Source: Bradyrhizobium liaoningense (GTDB lineage: Bacteria > Pseudomonadota > Alphaproteobacteria > Rhizobiales > Xanthobacteraceae). Taken from it: a stretch of DNA of 64,000 nucleotides. Both the position numbers and the translations under genes were made by a program. Positions 34,413 to 43,453 of the stretch are shown in pieces (position 1 is the first letter of the stretch; each line of letters begins with the position of its first letter). Where the stretch lies: positions 1 to 64,000 of the forward strand of contig NZ_JAFCJM010000029.1 in NCBI RefSeq assembly GCF_018130955.1, given 5' to 3'. Below the pieces are notes generated by a model, which saw only the letters and a list, made by a program, of their open reading frames with translations, was not told where the DNA came from and made no database searches.

Positions 34413-35741
34413 ATGACCTGCCACAAGATCAGCTCGACTCATCGTCACTCCATCGATCGCCGCACGCTCCTGAAATACTCCGCCGCAACCGGTGCCGCAC
34501 TGTCGGTGGGATTGGAGGCGCCGGCGATCGCGCAGACGCGCGCGATCAAGCTCGGCTATGTCTCGCCGCTGACCGGTCCGCTCGCCGCTTTCGCCGAGGC
34601 CGACAACTTCATCATCGCCAGCTTCAAGGAAGCGACGAAGGCCGGCATCAAGGTCGGAAACGCCACCGTGCCAGTCGAGGTGGTGGTGAAGGACAGCCAG
34701 TCCAATCCGAATCGCGCCGCCGAGGTCGCGAAGGATCTGATCGTCCAGGACAAGATCGACCTGATGCTGGTCGCATCGACGCCGGAGACGACGAACCCGG
34801 TCTCGACCCAGTGCGAGATCGAGGAGGTGCCGTGCATCTCCACCGTTGCGCCGTGGCAGCCCTGGTTCATCGGCCGCCAGGCCAATCCCGGGGGCGGGCC
34901 GCCAGCATGGAAAGGCTTCAACTACACCTATCACTTCTTCTGGGGGCTCGAGGACGTCATCGCCGTCTTCACCAACATGTGGAGCCAGGTCGCGACCAAC
35001 AAATCCGTCGGAGGCCTGTTTCCCAACGACGGCGACGGCAATGCCTGGGGCGACAAGGCCGTCGGCTTCCCGCCGGTGCTGGAGAAGGGCGGCTACAAGC
35101 TCACCGATCCCGGTCGCTACCAGAACCTCACTGACAACTTTTCGGCGCAGATCGGCGCGTTCAAATCGGCCAATTGCGAGATCATCACCGGCGTGGTGCT
35201 GCCGCCTGACTTCACCACGTTCTGGAAGCAGTCGCTTCAGCAGGGTTTCAGGCCGAAGGTCGCCTCCATCGGCAAGGCGATCCTGTTCCCCGTCGCCGTC
35301 GAGGCGCTGGGCAAGGACGGCCACAATCTGTCGTCGGAAGTGTGGTGGTCGCCGAGCCATCCCTTCAAATCGTCGCTGAACGGCATGAGCGCAAAAGATC
35401 TCGCCGGCGCCTATCAAGCCGCGACCAAGAAGCAATGGACCCAGCCGATCGGCTTTGGGCACGCGTTGTTCGAGGTCGCCGTCGACGTGCTCAAGCGCAC
35501 GCCGGACCGCGACGGCAAGGCGATCGCCGCGACGATTGCCGCCACCAATCTCGACACCGTCGTCGGCAAGGTGCAGTGGGGCGGTGCGAACCTGCCGCCG
35601 TTCGCCGCCAAGAACGTCGCGAAGACGCCGCTGGTCGGTGGCCAGTGGCGGTTCAAGGACGGCAAATACGAGATCGTCATCACCGACAACAAGACGGCGC
35701 CGACGATTCCCGTCGGCGGCCAGATGGAGGCCATCGCCTGA
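34413..35741 (+). CDS. HAAT-type ABC transporter substrate-binding protein, Tat-exported
   Basis: Periplasmic binding protein of about 442 residues. ATG at 34413 is preceded by GAGGGGAGGA. The signal is of Tat type (DRRTLLKYSAATGAALSVGL, then APAIAQ). The mature start IKLGYVSPLTGPLAAFAEAD is typical of the family, with SNPNRAAEVAKDLI. The extended version of this group is often linked to aromatic or amide substrates rather than leucine. First gene of a complete five-gene importer operon, controlled by the nearby IclR protein in all likelihood; the ligand is probably the aromatic compound attacked by the HpaB-type enzyme. Confidence 0.92.
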   Translation: MTCHKISSTHRHSIDRRTLLKYSAATGAALSVGLEAPAIAQTRAIKLGYVSPLTGPLAAFAEADNFIIASFKEATKAGIKVGNATVPVEVVVKDSQSNPNRAAEVAKDLIVQDKIDLMLVASTPETTNPVSTQCEIEEVPCISTVAPWQPWFIGRQANPGGGPPAWKGFNYTYHFFWGLEDVIAVFTNMWSQVATNKSVGGLFPNDGDGNAWGDKAVGFPPVLEKGGYKLTDPGRYQNLTDNFSAQIGAFKSANCEIITGVVLPPDFTTFWKQSLQQGFRPKVASIGKAILFPVAVEALGKDGHNLSSEVWWSPSHPFKSSLNGMSAKDLAGAYQAATKKQWTQPIGFGHALFEVAVDVLKRTPDRDGKAIAATIAATNLDTVVGKVQWGGANLPPFAAKNVAKTPLVGGQWRFKDGKYEIVITDNKTAPTIPVGGQMEAIA

Positions 35742-35763
35742 GCGCGCGGCGCGTTGACATCTC

Positions 35764-36480
35764 ATGCTGCTGGAAGTCGCCGGCCTGAAGAAAAGCTTTG
35801 GCTCGATCGTCGTCGCCGACGATCTCGATCTCGTGGTCGCACCCGGCGAGGCGGTCGGCATCATCGGGCCGAACGGCGCCGGCAAGACCACGTTGTTCAA
35901 CCTGATCGCCGGCGGTCTCACACCGACCGCCGGCCACATCCGCTTCGACGGCCGCGATCTCCTCGGCGTGGCGCTGCCGGCGCGCTGCCGCGCCGGCATC
36001 GGCCGCACGCATCAGATCCCGCAGCCCTTCGAAAAGCTCACCGTGTTCGAGAACCTGCTCGTCGGCGCGGTCTATGGCCGCCACCAGAGTGAGCGCGAGG
36101 TTGCGCAGTCCTGCGGCGAGATATTGGAGCGCCTTGGCCTGCTCAGGCGCGCCAATGCGCTGGCGGGCTCGCTGACACTGCTGGAGCGCAAGCGGCTGGA
36201 AATGGCGCGCGCGCTCGCGACAGCGCCGCGCCTGCTGCTGCTCGACGAGATCGCCGGTGGCCTGACCGAGGGCGAATGCACCGAGCTCGTCGCCACCATC
36301 CGCGAGATCCGCAAGACCGGCGTCGCGATCCTCTGGATCGAGCATGTCGTGCACGCGCTGCTTGCCGTGATTGACCGGCTGGTCGTGCTCAATTTCGGCC
36401 GCAAGATCGCAGAAGGCGTGCCGAAAGAAGTGATGAAGCGGCCCGACGTGTACCAGATCTATATCGGCATCGAGGCCTGA
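35764..36480 (+). CDS. HAAT ABC transporter ATPase, LivG-like
   Basis: Cytosolic ATPase subunit, 238 residues, of the importer. Walker A IIGPNGAGKTTLFNL, the LivG-specific GIGRTHQIPQPFEKLTVFENLLVG, an abbreviated signature region (GSLTLLERKRLEMARAL, where the usual LSGG is replaced by SLTL), Walker B LLLLDEIAGGLTEGE, and the switch His of LWIEHVVHAL. The LSYG-type signature loss is common in LivG proteins. Ends 3 bp before the LivF gene. It pairs with LivF as a heterodimer under the two permeases. Confidence 0.93.
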   Translation: MLLEVAGLKKSFGSIVVADDLDLVVAPGEAVGIIGPNGAGKTTLFNLIAGGLTPTAGHIRFDGRDLLGVALPARCRAGIGRTHQIPQPFEKLTVFENLLVGAVYGRHQSEREVAQSCGEILERLGLLRRANALAGSLTLLERKRLEMARALATAPRLLLLDEIAGGLTEGECTELVATIREIRKTGVAILWIEHVVHALLAVIDRLVVLNFGRKIAEGVPKEVMKRPDVYQIYIGIEA

Positions 36481-36483
36481 ACC

Positions 36484-37185
36484 ATGCCGCTGCTGGAGAC
36501 GCGCAACCTCACGGCCTTCTACGGCGACTTCCAGGCGCTCTATGGCGTCGACACGACGCTCGATCGAGGGGAAACCATCGCCATCATCGGCGCCAATGGC
36601 GCGGGCAAGTCGACCTTCCTCAAATCCATTGCAGGCCTCATCCACGGCGCACCCGACAGCGTGCTGCTCGATGGCGCGCCGATCGGCGCGCGGCCGGCGG
36701 CCGAGATCGTGAAGCTTGGCATCGCGCTGGTGCCGGAGGGGCGGCGGCTGTTTCCCTCGCTCACGGTTGAGGAGAACCTCCTGATCGGCGGCTATGGCCG
36801 CAGGGCGAGCGGCGCGTGGACGCTCGACCGCGTCTATGCCCTGTTTCCCATCCTGAAGGAGCGGCGGTTCTTTGCGACGCCGACCCTGTCGGGCGGCCAG
36901 CAGCAGATGGCGGCGATCGGCCGCGCCCTGATGTCCAATCCCCGCATTCTCCTCTGCGACGAGATCAGCCTCGGGCTTGCGCCGATCGTCATCGCCGACA
37001 TTTACGCGGCCCTGCCGCAGATCAAGGCGGAGGGCACCAGCGTCGTGCTGGTCGAGCAGGACATCGTGCAGGCGATGAAGGTTGCCGATCGCATCTACTG
37101 CTTCCAGGAGGGGCGCCTGTCGCTTACCGGCCGTCCGCGCGACCTCACGCGGGACCAGATCCACCGCGCGTATTTCGGGGCGTGA
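36484..37185 (+). CDS. HAAT ABC transporter ATPase, LivF-like
   Basis: Second ATPase subunit, 233 residues. It shows the LivF opening LETRNLTAFYGDFQALYGVD, Walker A IIGANGAGKSTFLKSI, IALVPEGRRLFPSLTVEENL, signature TLSGGQQQMAAIGRALM, Walker B ILLCDEISLGLAP and the C-terminal LVEQDIVQAMKVADRIY. All catalytic elements are intact, in contrast to the LivG partner's altered signature. It begins 3 bp after livG and its stop lies just before the LivH ATG (TGAGATGA), consistent with coupled translation. Confidence 0.94.
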   Translation: MPLLETRNLTAFYGDFQALYGVDTTLDRGETIAIIGANGAGKSTFLKSIAGLIHGAPDSVLLDGAPIGARPAAEIVKLGIALVPEGRRLFPSLTVEENLLIGGYGRRASGAWTLDRVYALFPILKERRFFATPTLSGGQQQMAAIGRALMSNPRILLCDEISLGLAPIVIADIYAALPQIKAEGTSVVLVEQDIVQAMKVADRIYCFQEGRLSLTGRPRDLTRDQIHRAYFGA

Positions 37186-37186
37186 G

Positions 37187-38056
37187 ATGACCGGCTGGCT
37201 CGATGCATTGATCCAGGGTGTGTTGCTCGGCGGCCTCTACGCCCTGTTCGCGGCCGGGCTGTCGCTGATGTTCGGCGTGATGCGGCTGGTCAACCTCGCC
37301 CACGGCGACCTCATCGTGCTTGCCGCCTTCGCGATCCTGCTCGTCGCGACAAATCTCGGCCTCGATCCCTTCGTTGCGGTGCTGGTGGCGGTCCCGATCC
37401 TGTTCGTCATCGGCTTCGCGCTCCAGCACGTGCTGTTGAACCGCACGCTCGGGCGCGATTTGCTGCCGCCGCTGCTCGTCACCTTTGGCCTCTCCATCAT
37501 CATCCAGAATGGCCTGTTGCAGCTCTTTTCCGCCGACAGCCAGCGGCTGCGCTCCGGTGCGATCGAGACCGCCTCCATCCCGCTCGGCGGCGGCATCGCG
37601 GTCGGCGTCGTGCCGCTGCTGACACTGTTATCCGCAATCGCGGTGATCGTGCTGCTCAACTTCATCTTCTATCGCACGCCGATCGGCCGCGCCTTCCGCG
37701 CCACGTCTGATGATCTCGAGGTCGCGCAGCTGATGGGCGTCGATCACAGGCGCATCTTTGCCGTCGCGATGGGGCTTGCCTTCGTCGTGATCGCGATCGC
37801 GGCGCTCTATCTCGGGCTGCGCGCGAACTTTGATCCGACCATCGGGCCGGCGCGACTGCTCTATGCCTTCGAGGCCGTCATCATCGGCGGGCTCGGCAGC
37901 TTCTGGGGCACGCTCGCTGGCGGCATTGTGCTGGGCCTTGCGCAGACCATCGGCGCGCGCATCGATCCGGAGTGGCAGATCCTTGCGGGCCATCTCGCCT
38001 TCCTCGCGGTGCTCGTGGTCCGGCCGCGCGGCCTGTTCCCGCGGGCACAGGATTGA
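37187..38056 (+). CDS. HAAT ABC transporter permease, LivH-like
   Basis: Membrane subunit of 289 residues with about eight helices. The ATG at 37187 follows the LivF stop immediately and gives the canonical start WLDALIQGVLLGGLYALFAAGLSL, then FGVMRLVNLAHGDL. The coupling region FRATSDDLEVAQLMGVDHRRIF and the late YAFEAVIIGGLGSFWGTLAGG are typical LivH motifs. It forms the channel with LivM. An upstream in-frame start within livF (37082) is rejected because it adds 35 residues without family similarity. Confidence 0.93.
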   Translation: MTGWLDALIQGVLLGGLYALFAAGLSLMFGVMRLVNLAHGDLIVLAAFAILLVATNLGLDPFVAVLVAVPILFVIGFALQHVLLNRTLGRDLLPPLLVTFGLSIIIQNGLLQLFSADSQRLRSGAIETASIPLGGGIAVGVVPLLTLLSAIAVIVLLNFIFYRTPIGRAFRATSDDLEVAQLMGVDHRRIFAVAMGLAFVVIAIAALYLGLRANFDPTIGPARLLYAFEAVIIGGLGSFWGTLAGGIVLGLAQTIGARIDPEWQILAGHLAFLAVLVVRPRGLFPRAQD

Positions 38057-38061
38057 CCGCG

Positions 38062-39150
38062 ATGGATGACGCCGCAGCAAGGCCCGTGCAGACCTTCCGC
38101 ATCGAGACCGCGGGCGGCGCCTCGCGCATCGCCGCGTCCATCGCCCTTCTCATTGTCCTGGTGCTGGCGCTGCTCCCGATGTTCGCCGGCCGCACCCTGA
38201 TCCAGGATCTGATCTTCCTGTTCTATATGCTGGCGCTGGCGCAATGCTGGAACCTGCTCGCCGGCTATGCCGGCCTGATCTCGGTGGGACAGCAGGCCTT
38301 CGTCGGTCTCGGCGGCTACCTGCTGTTCGCGCTCACGCTGATCGGCGGCCTCAATCCCTTGCTCGCGATTCCGATCGCGGGTGTCGTCTCCGCGCTGTTC
38401 GCGCTGCCGACCGCGCTGATTGTCTTTCGCCTGCGCGGCGCCTATTTCGCGATCGGCACCTGGGTGGTGGCGGAGGTCTATCGCCTGGTCTTCGCGCAGA
38501 TAAAACCGCTCGGCGGCGGCACCGGGACGTCGCTGACGCCGACGATCACTTCGTCTGTGCCCGGCATCGAATGGGTGAAGACATTGCTCGACCTGCGCAC
38601 ACCGGCGGCGCGCGACATCGTCTCCTATTGGGTGGCGCTGGCACTGGTCGTCGCCACGCTGGCCGCCGTCTACTTCATTCTCCGCTCGCGCCGCGGCCTG
38701 GCGCTCGGCGCCATCCGTGACCACGAAGCCGCGGCCGCGGGCCTCGGCGTCGACATCTATCGCATCAAGCTCGCCGTCTATGTCGCGACCGCCGCCATGA
38801 CCGGGATGATCGGCGCGCTCATCTATCTCCAAAAGGCGCGCATTTCGCCGGACGCCGCCTTCTCGGTGCTGGACTGGACCGCCTATGTCATCTTCATTGT
38901 CGTTATCGGCGGCATCGGCACGATGGAAGGGCCGGTGGTCGGCGCCATCATCTTCTATCTGATGCAGCGCTACCTCGCCGATTTCGGCGCGTACTATCTC
39001 ATCCTGCTCGGCACGCTCGGCATCCTCGTCATGCTGTTCGCGCCAAAGGGCCTGTGGGGTCTCGTCGCCGAACGCCACGGCCTGACGCTGTTTCCAACCC
39101 GGCGCCGGCTCGTCATTGAGGCCGACAAGCGCGTCCAGCTCAACCCTTGA
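38062..39150 (+). CDS. HAAT ABC transporter permease, LivM-like
   Basis: Second membrane subunit, about 362 residues, starting ATG at 38062, 5 bp after livH. LivM hallmarks are AQCWNLLAGYAGLISVGQQAFVGLGGY, FRLRGAYFAIGTWVVAE, and the conserved coupling loop RSRRGLALGAIRDHEAAAAGLGVD. The last ~30 residues form a short basic tail. It ends the importer operon; its last 11 bases overlap the 3' end of the convergent PPOX-family gene (39140). Confidence 0.92.
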   Translation: MDDAAARPVQTFRIETAGGASRIAASIALLIVLVLALLPMFAGRTLIQDLIFLFYMLALAQCWNLLAGYAGLISVGQQAFVGLGGYLLFALTLIGGLNPLLAIPIAGVVSALFALPTALIVFRLRGAYFAIGTWVVAEVYRLVFAQIKPLGGGTGTSLTPTITSSVPGIEWVKTLLDLRTPAARDIVSYWVALALVVATLAAVYFILRSRRGLALGAIRDHEAAAAGLGVDIYRIKLAVYVATAAMTGMIGALIYLQKARISPDAAFSVLDWTAYVIFIVVIGGIGTMEGPVVGAIIFYLMQRYLADFGAYYLILLGTLGILVMLFAPKGLWGLVAERHGLTLFPTRRRLVIEADKRVQLNP

Positions 39151-39745
39151 AGGTCGGCTGGCGCGGGTGGATGTAGTCCTTGAAGTCCGCAAATTCCTTC
39201 CACTTCGGCTCCGGCGCGTTGCATCCGGCCTGCGGCGTGTAGGCCGACGGCTCGGTCATCTGCATCGCCGGAATGTAGCGCGGACAGTTCGGAAAGATCG
39301 CCCGCGCGGTGACGCGCACGATGAGCTGGGCACCGACGGTCTCGGCCAGCAGCGGATCATTGTCCCTCACGCGCGCCTCGCCGTTGACGCGCAGCCGCCG
39401 TGGCTTGCCGTGCATGGCGATGAAGAGCAGGCCGATGCTTGGATTGACAGTGACGTTGCCGAGGCTCTTGAACATCCCGTTGCCGTCATAGTCGGGGAAC
39501 GCGATCTCGGACGGGCCGGTCACGCGCACGAAGCCCGGCGGGCCGCCCTTGAACGAGCAATCCGGCCGTCCGTCGGCGTCCGCAGTCGCGAGGAAGAAGT
39601 AGGGCAGGCTCTCGATGAACAACTTGTCGTCTGTCGAAAATTCCTTGCGGGTGAGCTTCTCCTCCAGCCGGTCCGAAATCCGGCGGCTGTCGAACTGGTC
39701 CTGCAACTGCCGATTTCCATCGTGAAACATCACGCTCTCTGGCAT
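39140..39745 (-). CDS. Pyridoxamine 5'-phosphate oxidase-family (FMN split-barrel) protein
   Basis: About 201 residues from the ATG at 39745, which has GGAGGAA just upstream; a longer open frame extending to 41086 overlaps the secretion genes and is an artefact. The split-barrel flavin-binding core is visible in FIESLPYFFLATADADGRPDCSFKGGPPGFVRV, FPDYDGNGMFKSLGNVTVNP and IGLLFIAM, with RLRVNGEARV. This subgroup (PNPOx-like, about 200 residues) binds FMN or F420 in other bacteria; the reaction is unknown. Convergent and 3'-overlapping with livM. Confidence 0.85.
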   Translation of the reverse strand: MPESVMFHDGNRQLQDQFDSRRISDRLEEKLTRKEFSTDDKLFIESLPYFFLATADADGRPDCSFKGGPPGFVRVTGPSEIAFPDYDGNGMFKSLGNVTVNPSIGLLFIAMHGKPRRLRVNGEARVRDNDPLLAETVGAQLIVRVTARAIFPNCPRYIPAMQMTEPSAYTPQAGCNAPEPKWKEFADFKDYIHPRQPTFKG

Positions 39746-39831
39746 GGCTTCCTCCCGGGTGCGCGCGTGCGAGACTACGCCTTTCGCACCGGCCCGGATA
39801 TGGTTCACTTTGTCCGCATCTCGCCCCGGAC

Positions 39832-41286
39832 TCACCGCTCGTGCAAGACTTCCTGGCTGTAGCGGCGCAGCGGCGACAGCACATAGCTCAGGACTGTGCG
39901 CGTCCCGGTCTTGATCTCGGCGGTCACGGCCATACCGGGTGACAGATTGACGGCCCGGCCGTCGATCTGCATCCGGGTACGGTCGAGCGAAATGCGTGCG
40001 CTGTAGCTCAGCTCCTGGCCAATCGGCTCGCTGCTGTCTCGCTCCGGGCCGAGCGCACGGTCGCGCGGCCGATCCATCGGCCGCTCGCGGATGATCGCGT
40101 CCTGGGAGACGCTGAGCACGGTGCCGTGCAGTAGGCCGTAGCGGGTGAAATTGAAGGTGTCGACCTTGACCTCGGCACTCTGCCCGGCCTCGACAAAGCC
40201 GATGTCGCGGTTCGAGATCATCGCCTCGATTTCGAGCTGGCTGTCGCTTGGAACGATCACCAGCAGCGACTGCGCCGGGGTGACGACGCCGCCGACCGTA
40301 TGGATCGTGAGCTGCTGCACGACGCCGTCCACCGGCGCTGTAAGCCGTTGCAGGCTGGTCTTCTGCTGGGCCTTGATCAGATCCATGACGAGGCCATTGG
40401 CCTTCTGCTCGCTCTTGGCAAGATCGTCCGAAAGCGAGCGCCTGAATTCGGCGATCGCCTGGGCGCGCGTCTCCTGGATCGCGGCGACGGCCGCGTCCGT
40501 CTCGCGCAGATGGCTCTTCTGGATGCTGAGCTCCTCCTGCTGGTCGACCAACAGCTGCAGCACCTCGTAATAGGTCAGCTTGGAGCCGATCTCCTTCTCC
40601 ATCAGCGTTTTGCGGATATCGACGCGCTGCTGGATCACCGGGATGAGCTGCTCGAGCTTGTGAATCGCGGCGAGCGTGGTCTGGTGCTCGGCCTCCTTCT
40701 GGCCCTGCTGCCGCGTGAGCGCGGCGACCTTGGCGTGATGCTCGTTGATCTGGTTGAGCAGAAGCTGGCGCTGGGTCTCCACCAGCGCGGGATCGGCATC
40801 GGCGGGCGCGACGAGATCGACGTTCCCTCGTTCGCCGCTTGCGATGGCCGCGCGCAGGCGTGCGATATTGAGCTGCTCGGCGCGAAGATCGTCGCGGAGG
40901 TGATCGCGGTCGGCTGCATTGACCGTCGGGTCGAGCTCGATCAGCACGTCGCCGGCCTTGACTATCTGTCCGTCCTGAACGCGGATGGCGCGTACCACGC
41001 TGGTCTCGAACGGTTGAACCACCTTGCTGCGTCCGCTCGATACGATCTTCCCCGGCGCTGACGCAACGATATCGATGGTGCCCCACGCCGCCCAGGCCAG
41101 GGCCACGCAGAACAACGCGATGACAATTGCCGCGATGCCGCGGCCGATCGGCGAGGGCGGCGTTTCCATGACTTCGAGGGCGGCAGGCAGGAAACCCAGC
41201 TCTTGCGTCGGTGTGCCGCCCGTCTGGCGAAACGGGACAACGTTTGGCTTGATCGCCGCGGCTGCGGCTGGATTACCCGACCTCAT
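39832..41286 (-). CDS. HlyD-family type I secretion membrane-fusion protein
   Basis: Periplasmic adaptor linking the ABC exporter to an outer-membrane TolC channel, about 484 residues. ATG at 41286 is chosen: AGGGAGGG precedes it, and it overlaps the exporter stop by 14 bp (coupled). One N-terminal helix (GRGIAAIVIALFCVALAWAAWG) is followed by VSSGRSKVVQPFETSVVRAI, a long coiled-coil hairpin (about 125-300), RLTAPVDGVVQQLTIHTVGG, and the C-terminal LSPGMAVTAEIKTGTRTVLSYVLSPL typical of HlyD/PrtE proteins. No tolC homologue is in the window. Confidence 0.92.
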   Translation of the reverse strand: MRSGNPAAAAAIKPNVVPFRQTGGTPTQELGFLPAALEVMETPPSPIGRGIAAIVIALFCVALAWAAWGTIDIVASAPGKIVSSGRSKVVQPFETSVVRAIRVQDGQIVKAGDVLIELDPTVNAADRDHLRDDLRAEQLNIARLRAAIASGERGNVDLVAPADADPALVETQRQLLLNQINEHHAKVAALTRQQGQKEAEHQTTLAAIHKLEQLIPVIQQRVDIRKTLMEKEIGSKLTYYEVLQLLVDQQEELSIQKSHLRETDAAVAAIQETRAQAIAEFRRSLSDDLAKSEQKANGLVMDLIKAQQKTSLQRLTAPVDGVVQQLTIHTVGGVVTPAQSLLVIVPSDSQLEIEAMISNRDIGFVEAGQSAEVKVDTFNFTRYGLLHGTVLSVSQDAIIRERPMDRPRDRALGPERDSSEPIGQELSYSARISLDRTRMQIDGRAVNLSPGMAVTAEIKTGTRTVLSYVLSPLRRYSQEVLHER

Positions 41287-43423
41287 GGAGCCCTCCCTGG
41301 AGACGATAGAGCGCGGCATAGGGACCGCCGGTCTTGATCAGCGCCTCATGGGAGCCGTCCTCGACCAGGCGGCCGCGCTCCAGCGTGAAGATGCGGTCCG
41401 CGCCGCGCACGGTGGACAGCCGGTGCGCGATGATCAGAACGGTGCGCCCGCGCGCGATCTCCTTCATGTTCTGCTGGATGATGCGCTCGCTCTCATAGTC
41501 GAGCGCGCTGGTCGCTTCGTCGAAGATCAGGATCTTCGGATCGCTCACGAGAGCGCGGGCGATCGCGAGGCGCTGCCGCTGGCCGCCTGATAGTGTCGAG
41601 CCGCGCTCGCCCACCGCGGTGTCGTAGCCCTCGGGCAGCTCCAGGATGAAGTCATGCGCGCCGGCAAGCTTTGCCGCGGCGATGACGCGCTCCATCGGCA
41701 TCGCCGGATCGCTCAGGGCGATGTTCTCGCGAACGGTGGCATTGAACAGCACGTTCTCCTGAAGCACGACGCCGATCTGCCGACGCAGCCATGCGGGGTC
41801 GGCCATCACGACATCCATGCCGTCGATCAGGACGCGACCGCCCTGCGGCACGTAAAGCCGCTGCACCAGTTTGGCGAAGGTGCTTTTGCCGGAGCCCGAC
41901 GGGCCGACGATGCCGACCGTCTGTCCGGGCGGCACGTCGAACGACACGTCGTTCAGCACCTCCTGGCCGTCGACGCGGTAACGAAACGTAACGTGGTCGA
42001 AGCGGATTCGGCCCTGGATGCCGGGTAGTGCCGCGCGCGCAGCCGCATAGGTCGGCTCTGGCGTGGTGTTGAGGATGTCGCCGAGCCGCGCAATCGAGAG
42101 CCGCGCCTGATGAAAATCCTGCCAAAGCTGCGCCAGCCGCAACACCGGCGTGCTCACCCGGCCGGCCAGGATGTTGAAGGCGACGAGTTCGCCGACCGAC
42201 ATGCTGCCGCCGATCACCAGCCGCGCACCGAAATAGAGGATCGAGGCCGTGACGACCTTGCTCACGAACTGCACGAGCTGGCTTGCGGTGTTGCCGAGGC
42301 TCAGGACGCGGAAGCTCGATGTGACGTAGCCGGCGAGCTGCTCCTCCCAGCGCCGCTGCATCTGCGGCTCGACCGCCATGGCTTTCAGCGTCTCGATGCC
42401 GGTCACGCTTTCGACCAGGAACGCCTGGTTCTCGGCGCCGCGGCGGAATTTCTCGTCCAGCCTTCGGCGGAACAGGGGCGCCGCCACGGCGGAGATGGCG
42501 ATGTAGAACGGGAACGAGGTAAGCACGATCGCGGTCAGAAGCGGCGAATAGGCGAACATCACGGCGAGGAAGACCGAGGTGAAGAGCAGGTCGATCACGA
42601 GCGTCAGCGCCGAGCTCGTCAGGAAATTGCGGATATTCTCGAGCTCGCGGACCCGCGCCACGGAATCGCCGACACGCCGCGCCTGGAAGTAGGACATCGG
42701 CAGCGCCAGCAAATGCCTGAACAGCCGCGCGCCGAGCTCGACGTCGATCCGGTTCGTGGTGTGCGCGAACAGATAGGTCCGCATGATGCCCAGTATCGTT
42801 TCGAACAATGAGATCGTCACGAGGCCGATCACCAGCACGTCGAGCGTCGTCACCGAGCGGTGAACCAGAACCTTGTCGATCACCACCTGGAAGAACAGCG
42901 GCGAGACGAGGGAGAAGAGCTGGAGAAAGAACGAGGCGACCAGCACCTCGCCGAGCAGGCGCCGGTATTTGCCCATCGCGCTCAGGAACCAGCTGATGTC
43001 GAAACGCCGGGTGAGGTCGGAGAGGCCGGCCCGCCGCGTCATCAGGATGAGGTCGCCATCCCAGATCGCGGCGAGTTCGGCGCGCGTCATCAGCCGGGGG
43101 CGCTGCTCCTGCGGCGGCTGAACCAGCACCTTCTCGATCTCAGCCTCGGCGCCGGCCTTGGCGATCACCATGAAGCTGCCGTCGCGGAGCATCGCGATGG
43201 CGGGCAGGGGTGTCTTCATCAGGCGCAGCCAGTCGCTGCGGCAGGCGCGCGCCTTCAGTCCGAGATCCCTGGCGCACCGGAGGATATCCGGTGCGCCGAG
43301 GAGGTCCGTTCCCAGCCGATGCCTGATCTGCTCGCGATCGGCCGGGACGTTCTGGAGGTGCAGTAACGTCAGGAGCGCGTTGAGCCCAGACTCATCGCTC
43401 CCTGTCTTGAGATCGGTCGTCAT
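41273..43423 (-). CDS. HlyB-like type I secretion ABC transporter with C39-like domain
   Basis: A 716-residue exporter. Residues 1-130 form a C39-peptidase-like domain without the catalytic cysteine (SGLNALLTLLHLQNVPAD where the peptidase has DCG), so it should bind rather than cleave the substrate, as HlyB does. The membrane domain spans about 150-430 (FFLQLFSLVSPLFFQVVIDKVLVHRS). The ATPase has Walker A IVGPSGSGKSTFAKLV, signature LSGGQRQRLAIARALV, Walker B ILIFDEATSALD and IAHRLSTV. It starts 30 bp after the RTX gene. Confidence 0.94.
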   Translation of the reverse strand: MTTDLKTGSDESGLNALLTLLHLQNVPADREQIRHRLGTDLLGAPDILRCARDLGLKARACRSDWLRLMKTPLPAIAMLRDGSFMVIAKAGAEAEIEKVLVQPPQEQRPRLMTRAELAAIWDGDLILMTRRAGLSDLTRRFDISWFLSAMGKYRRLLGEVLVASFFLQLFSLVSPLFFQVVIDKVLVHRSVTTLDVLVIGLVTISLFETILGIMRTYLFAHTTNRIDVELGARLFRHLLALPMSYFQARRVGDSVARVRELENIRNFLTSSALTLVIDLLFTSVFLAVMFAYSPLLTAIVLTSFPFYIAISAVAAPLFRRRLDEKFRRGAENQAFLVESVTGIETLKAMAVEPQMQRRWEEQLAGYVTSSFRVLSLGNTASQLVQFVSKVVTASILYFGARLVIGGSMSVGELVAFNILAGRVSTPVLRLAQLWQDFHQARLSIARLGDILNTTPEPTYAAARAALPGIQGRIRFDHVTFRYRVDGQEVLNDVSFDVPPGQTVGIVGPSGSGKSTFAKLVQRLYVPQGGRVLIDGMDVVMADPAWLRRQIGVVLQENVLFNATVRENIALSDPAMPMERVIAAAKLAGAHDFILELPEGYDTAVGERGSTLSGGQRQRLAIARALVSDPKILIFDEATSALDYESERIIQQNMKEIARGRTVLIIAHRLSTVRGADRIFTLERGRLVEDGSHEALIKTGGPYAALYRLQGGLHEVG

Positions 43424-43453
43424 CTGGTTCCTCCGGAACAGGCGAGCTCGTCT

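Noticed and set aside
39746..41086. N-terminal extension of the PPOX-family gene
   Set aside because: The long frame continues through the HlyD-like gene in another frame. The GGAGGAA before the ATG at 39745 and family similarity place the start there.
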